8,540 bases of DNA from Betaproteobacteria bacterium UBA2293 (lineage in GTDB: Bacteria > Pseudomonadota > Gammaproteobacteria > Burkholderiales > Rhodocyclaceae), in the NCBI GenBank assembly GCA_002345845.1, contig DDWF01000166.1, forward strand, positions 754 through 9,293, written 5' to 3'. The first letter of the stretch is position 1. Each line of letters starts with the position of its first letter. The translations under genes and the position numbers were made by a program. The notes below the pieces were generated by a model. The model did not search any database. It saw nothing but the letters and a program-made list of their open reading frames with translations, and was not told where the DNA came from. Shown piece after piece: positions 6,282 through 8,540 of this stretch.

Positions 6282-7172
6282 TCACTTGGCGGGACGACGG
6301 CTGCGGGCGATGTCGAGATGGGCGCACAGCTTCTCGGCGCCGTCGAGGATGCGCGGCGTGTGCCGCTGCATGATGTCCGGGTTGATGTGGAACAGGTTGT
6401 CGCGCTTGACCGCGGTCAGCTGCGTCCATTTGTCCCAGTCGTGCAGCCATTCCGGCTTGGCGTCGCCCATGCCGGTGGCGACGATGGCTTCCGGATCGGC
6501 TGCGAGCACGGCCTCGACGCTGACCGTCGGCGCCATCTTGTCGAGGTGGCCGAAGACGTTGCTGCCGCCGCACAGGGTGATCGCATCGCTGATGATCTGC
6601 GGGCCGCCGACCGTGGTCAGCGGCGTCTTCCAGATCTGGTAGAAGACGCGCACCTTCGGCTTGCCGGCGTGGGCCGTGCGCAAGCTCTCCAGGCGCTGGC
6701 GGAAACTGCGGGCGGCGGCGTTGGCGACGGCTTCCGTGCCGGCCAGCTGGCCCATGCGTTCGAGCTGGTCGGCGACGTTCTCCATCTTGTTCGGCTGCGA
6801 GACATAGACGCTCAGGCCGAGGGCGCGCAGCTTGTCCACCTGCTTCATGCTGTTGCCGCTTTCCCAGGCCAGGATCAGGTCCGGCTTCAGCGCCGCGATG
6901 GCTTCCAGATCGATGCGCGAATAACCGCCGACGCGCGGCACCTTCTTGGCTTCCGGCGGATAGTCGCTGTAATCGACGGTGCCGACCAGCTTGCTGCCGG
7001 CGCCGGCAGCGTACAGGCTTTCGGCAGCGTGCGGGGCGAGGGTGACGATGCGCTGGGCCGGGCCTTTCAGGCGGACTGCGAAGCCGGTGTCGTCCTTGAC
7101 GACGAGCTCGGCACTGGCGGCAAGTGGCAGGGCGAGGCCGGCGAGCAGCGCGGCGCAGTGACGGAGTTTCAT
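6282..7172 (-). CDS. btuF: Periplasmic vitamin B12-binding protein BtuF
   Basis: A 296-residue exported binding protein that captures cobalamin or other corrinoids in the periplasm for a BtuCD-type ABC importer. The signal peptide is residues 1-21 (ASA before the cut). Close likeness to E. coli BtuF, as recalled, is seen in RIVTLAPHAAESLYAAG (41-57), VDYSDYPPEAKK (66-77), LKPDLILAW (95-103), VRVFYQIW (174-181), CGGSNVFG (201-208) and the tail QRHTPRILDGAEKLC (269-283). C201 and C283 fall where E. coli BtuF has its disulfide cysteines. The start codon overlaps the stop of cobD by four bases (ATGA) and has GGAAA before it. No btuC or btuD is in the window, so the membrane and ATPase parts must be elsewhere. 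It is co-directional with cobD and cbiB, consistent with corrinoid uptake joined to nucleotide-loop assembly. Confidence 0.92.
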   Translation of the reverse strand: MKLRHCAALLAGLALPLAASAELVVKDDTGFAVRLKGPAQRIVTLAPHAAESLYAAGAGSKLVGTVDYSDYPPEAKKVPRVGGYSRIDLEAIAALKPDLILAWESGNSMKQVDKLRALGLSVYVSQPNKMENVADQLERMGQLAGTEAVANAAARSFRQRLESLRTAHAGKPKVRVFYQIWKTPLTTVGGPQIISDAITLCGGSNVFGHLDKMAPTVSVEAVLAADPEAIVATGMGDAKPEWLHDWDKWTQLTAVKRDNLFHINPDIMQRHTPRILDGAEKLCAHLDIARSRRPAK

Positions 7173-8161
7173 GCGGATTTCCAGTCGGTGAGGGCGGCTG
7201 CCAGCCGTTGCCAGCCGGCTTCGTCGGCGGGCAGGCCGCAGCGCAGCAGCGGCTGCTGGTCGAAGCGGCGGGTCAGCATGCCGCGGCGCGCCAGGTGTTC
7301 ATGCAGTTCGCCGGCCTGTGCTGAGGTCAGCGTGACGAACAGCGCCGTTGCCTTGACCTCGCCGAACGGCGCCAGCAACTGGCGCAGGCGCTCGCTGTCG
7401 GCGTTCAGGCGCTGCCGGGCCGCCGCTTGCCAGGCGCCATCCTGCAAGGCCAGCCGGGCCGCTTCCCGGGCCGGGCCGCTGATGCTCCACGGGCCGAGGT
7501 TTTCGCTCATGCGACCGAGCAGTTCGCGGCCGGCGAACAGGAAGCCGACGCGCGCCCCGGCCAGGCCGAAGAACTTGCCCAGCGAGCGCAGCACGATCAG
7601 GTTCGGCGCTTCGGCGGTGCCGGCCAGCGGCGTCACGCTCTGCTCCGGCATCGGATCAATGAAAGCCTCGTCGACGATCAGGTAGCCGCCGCGCTTTTTC
7701 AGCTGGGCGGCGGCATCGAGCACCAGTTCGCGCGGGTGGCGGTCGGCGGTCGGGTTGTTCGGGTTGCACAGCAGCACGTAGGGCGTTGCCGCCGCCAGGA
7801 CGCGCGGCAGCAGCGCGTTCTGCAGGAAGCGCACCTTGTGCCCGGCGCGTTGCCAGGCCTGCGGGTGCTCGCTGTAGAGCGGGCTGATGCAGGCTACCGC
7901 AGCACGCGGCAACAAGGTCGGCAGCAGCTGGATGGCGGCCTGCGAGCCGGCCACCGGCAACAGGCTGTCATTGCCGTAATAGGCGGCTGCCGCCGCTTCC
8001 AGGCCATCGCCGCTTTCCGGCAGGCGCTGCCAGACTGCCGCCGGCAGCGCCGGCACCGGCCAGCCCTGCGGATTGATGCCGGTCGACAGGTCGAGCCAGT
8101 CGGCCAGCGGAATGTTGTATTGGGTGGCTGCGTCGCGCAGCCGTCCACCGTGGTCAAGCAT
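7169..8161 (-). CDS. cobD: L-threonine-O-3-phosphate decarboxylase (CobD/CobC)
   Basis: A 330-residue PLP enzyme of the class I/II aminotransferase fold. It decarboxylates threonine phosphate to (R)-1-amino-2-propanol phosphate, the linker of the cobalamin nucleotide loop. It is called CobD in Salmonella and CobC in Pseudomonas denitrificans. Visible marks are the N-terminal HGG (4-6) and [12 protein letters not shown] (24-35), the cofactor-binding GSQAAI (72-77), LLCNPNNPT (130-138), IVDEAFID (162-169), and the Schiff-base lysine K196 in [16 protein letters not shown] (191-206). A substrate-binding LLRCGLP lies near the end (305-311). Length is about normal for the family. The start overlaps the cbiB stop by eight bases and the end overlaps btuF by four, so the three are almost surely one operon. 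The product is the substrate for CbiB encoded immediately upstream. A histidinol-phosphate aminotransferase is the main alternative, disfavoured by the context and the HGG start. Confidence 0.93.
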   Translation of the reverse strand: MLDHGGRLRDAATQYNIPLADWLDLSTGINPQGWPVPALPAAVWQRLPESGDGLEAAAAAYYGNDSLLPVAGSQAAIQLLPTLLPRAAVACISPLYSEHPQAWQRAGHKVRFLQNALLPRVLAAATPYVLLCNPNNPTADRHPRELVLDAAAQLKKRGGYLIVDEAFIDPMPEQSVTPLAGTAEAPNLIVLRSLGKFFGLAGARVGFLFAGRELLGRMSENLGPWSISGPAREAARLALQDGAWQAAARQRLNADSERLRQLLAPFGEVKATALFVTLTSAQAGELHEHLARRGMLTRRFDQQPLLRCGLPADEAGWQRLAAALTDWKSA

Positions 8162-8540
8162 GCAGGAATCCGATCAGGAAAAGGGCGGCCAGCCACAGCC
8201 ACAGGCCGTGGCGGACCAGGGCGACGGCGCGGCCGAGGTCGCCGGCTTGCGGTGCGCGGCCGGCGCCGAGCGGCGGGCGGTTTTCGCTGGCGCCGTGATA
8301 AATCGCCGCGCCGCCCAGTTCGACGCCCAGACTGCCGGCGCCGGCAGCCATCACCGGCCCGGCGTTGGGGCTGTCCCAGGTTGGTGCCTGCGCCCGCCAG
8401 CAGGCCAGTGCCTTGCGCGTCTGGCCGAGCAGCGCGTAGGTCAGCGCCGTCAGCCTTGCCGGTGCCCAGTTCAGCGCGTCGTCGAGCCGCGCGGCACAGC
8501 GGCCGAACAGGTTATAGCGTTCGGTGCGGTAGCCCCACAT
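8154..8540 (-). CDS. cbiB: Adenosylcobinamide-phosphate synthase CbiB/CobD, C-terminal part
   Basis: The last 128 residues of an integral-membrane enzyme that attaches aminopropanol (phosphate) to adenosylcobyric acid, giving adenosylcobinamide (phosphate). The gene enters from the right edge. The Met at the window boundary is internal: it belongs to the MxGYRTERY motif, followed by [22 protein letters not shown]. Family members are about 310-320 residues, so roughly 190 are missing. A second family block is [24 protein letters not shown] (54-77; SPNAG at 57-61 is the core). A final hydrophobic helix (about 109-126) ends in FLHA. The stop overlaps the cobD start by eight bases. It is named cobD in Pseudomonas-style nomenclature; cbiB avoids a clash with the neighbour. 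Confidence 0.93.
   Translation of the reverse strand: MWGYRTERYNLFGRCAARLDDALNWAPARLTALTYALLGQTRKALACWRAQAPTWDSPNAGPVMAAGAGSLGVELGGAAIYHGASENRPPLGAGRAPQAGDLGRAVALVRHGLWLWLAALFLIGFLHA

Noticed and set aside
6237..7685. 482-codon open frame on the plus strand
   Set aside because: It lies antisense to btuF and its neighbours, which have clear family motifs. Its product is low-complexity and resembles no family. Long antisense frames are expected at this GC content.
1..8540. CRISPR arrays, insertion sequences, tRNA or rRNA genes, phage or attachment sites
   Set aside because: No repeat-spacer pattern, transposase, terminal inverted repeats or RNA gene was seen on either strand by eye.

Overview
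The window looks like the chromosome of a high-GC Gram-negative bacterium. Overlapping operons, Sec signal peptides, a BtuF/CbiB/CobD cobalamin cluster, SCO1 and several cyclic-di-GMP proteins suggest a betaproteobacterium, possibly of the Rhodocyclales type. That taxonomic guess is inference from gene content. There are nine protein genes. Eight are on the minus strand and one (a PilZ protein) is on the plus strand. Both end genes run off the window.

Left part (1-841). The 5' two thirds of metX (homoserine O-acyltransferase, methionine synthesis) reads leftward from position 591. Upstream, positions 592-752 hold a complete control region on the minus strand: a sigma70-type promoter (TTGACA, 17 bases, TATCTT), a leader of about 126 nt, an RNA matching the SAM-II (SAM-alpha) riboswitch core, and an intrinsic terminator just before the ribosome binding site. 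A long alternative hairpin uses the 3' tail of the aptamer and would exclude both aptamer and terminator. The whole reads as a SAM-controlled transcription-termination switch and is the best regulatory find here.

Middle part (842-5482). A rightward PilZ protein with a STAS-like tail converges, across a 22-nt gap containing a hairpin, on a leftward four-gene group. In transcription order that group is a small exported protein with two cysteines, SCO1/SenC, a periplasmic ABC-type (PF04392-like) binding protein, and a membrane HAMP-GGDEF-degenerate-EAL protein. The first two genes overlap by 4 nt, as do the last two, while 52 nt separate the pairs. A perfect TATAAT lies just upstream of the first gene. 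No transporter permease or ATPase accompanies the binding protein, so it may act as a ligand sensor for the cyclase.

Right part (5483-8540). A tight leftward cobalamin cluster: the C-terminal part of cbiB, cobD (threonine-phosphate decarboxylase), btuF (periplasmic B12-binding protein) and a second BtuF-like protein without signal peptide. CobD and CbiB make and attach the aminopropanol arm of the nucleotide loop, and BtuF captures corrinoids for import, so the cluster joins corrinoid uptake with late assembly. No gene-free stretch exceeds 300 bases; the longest is 592-841, described above.
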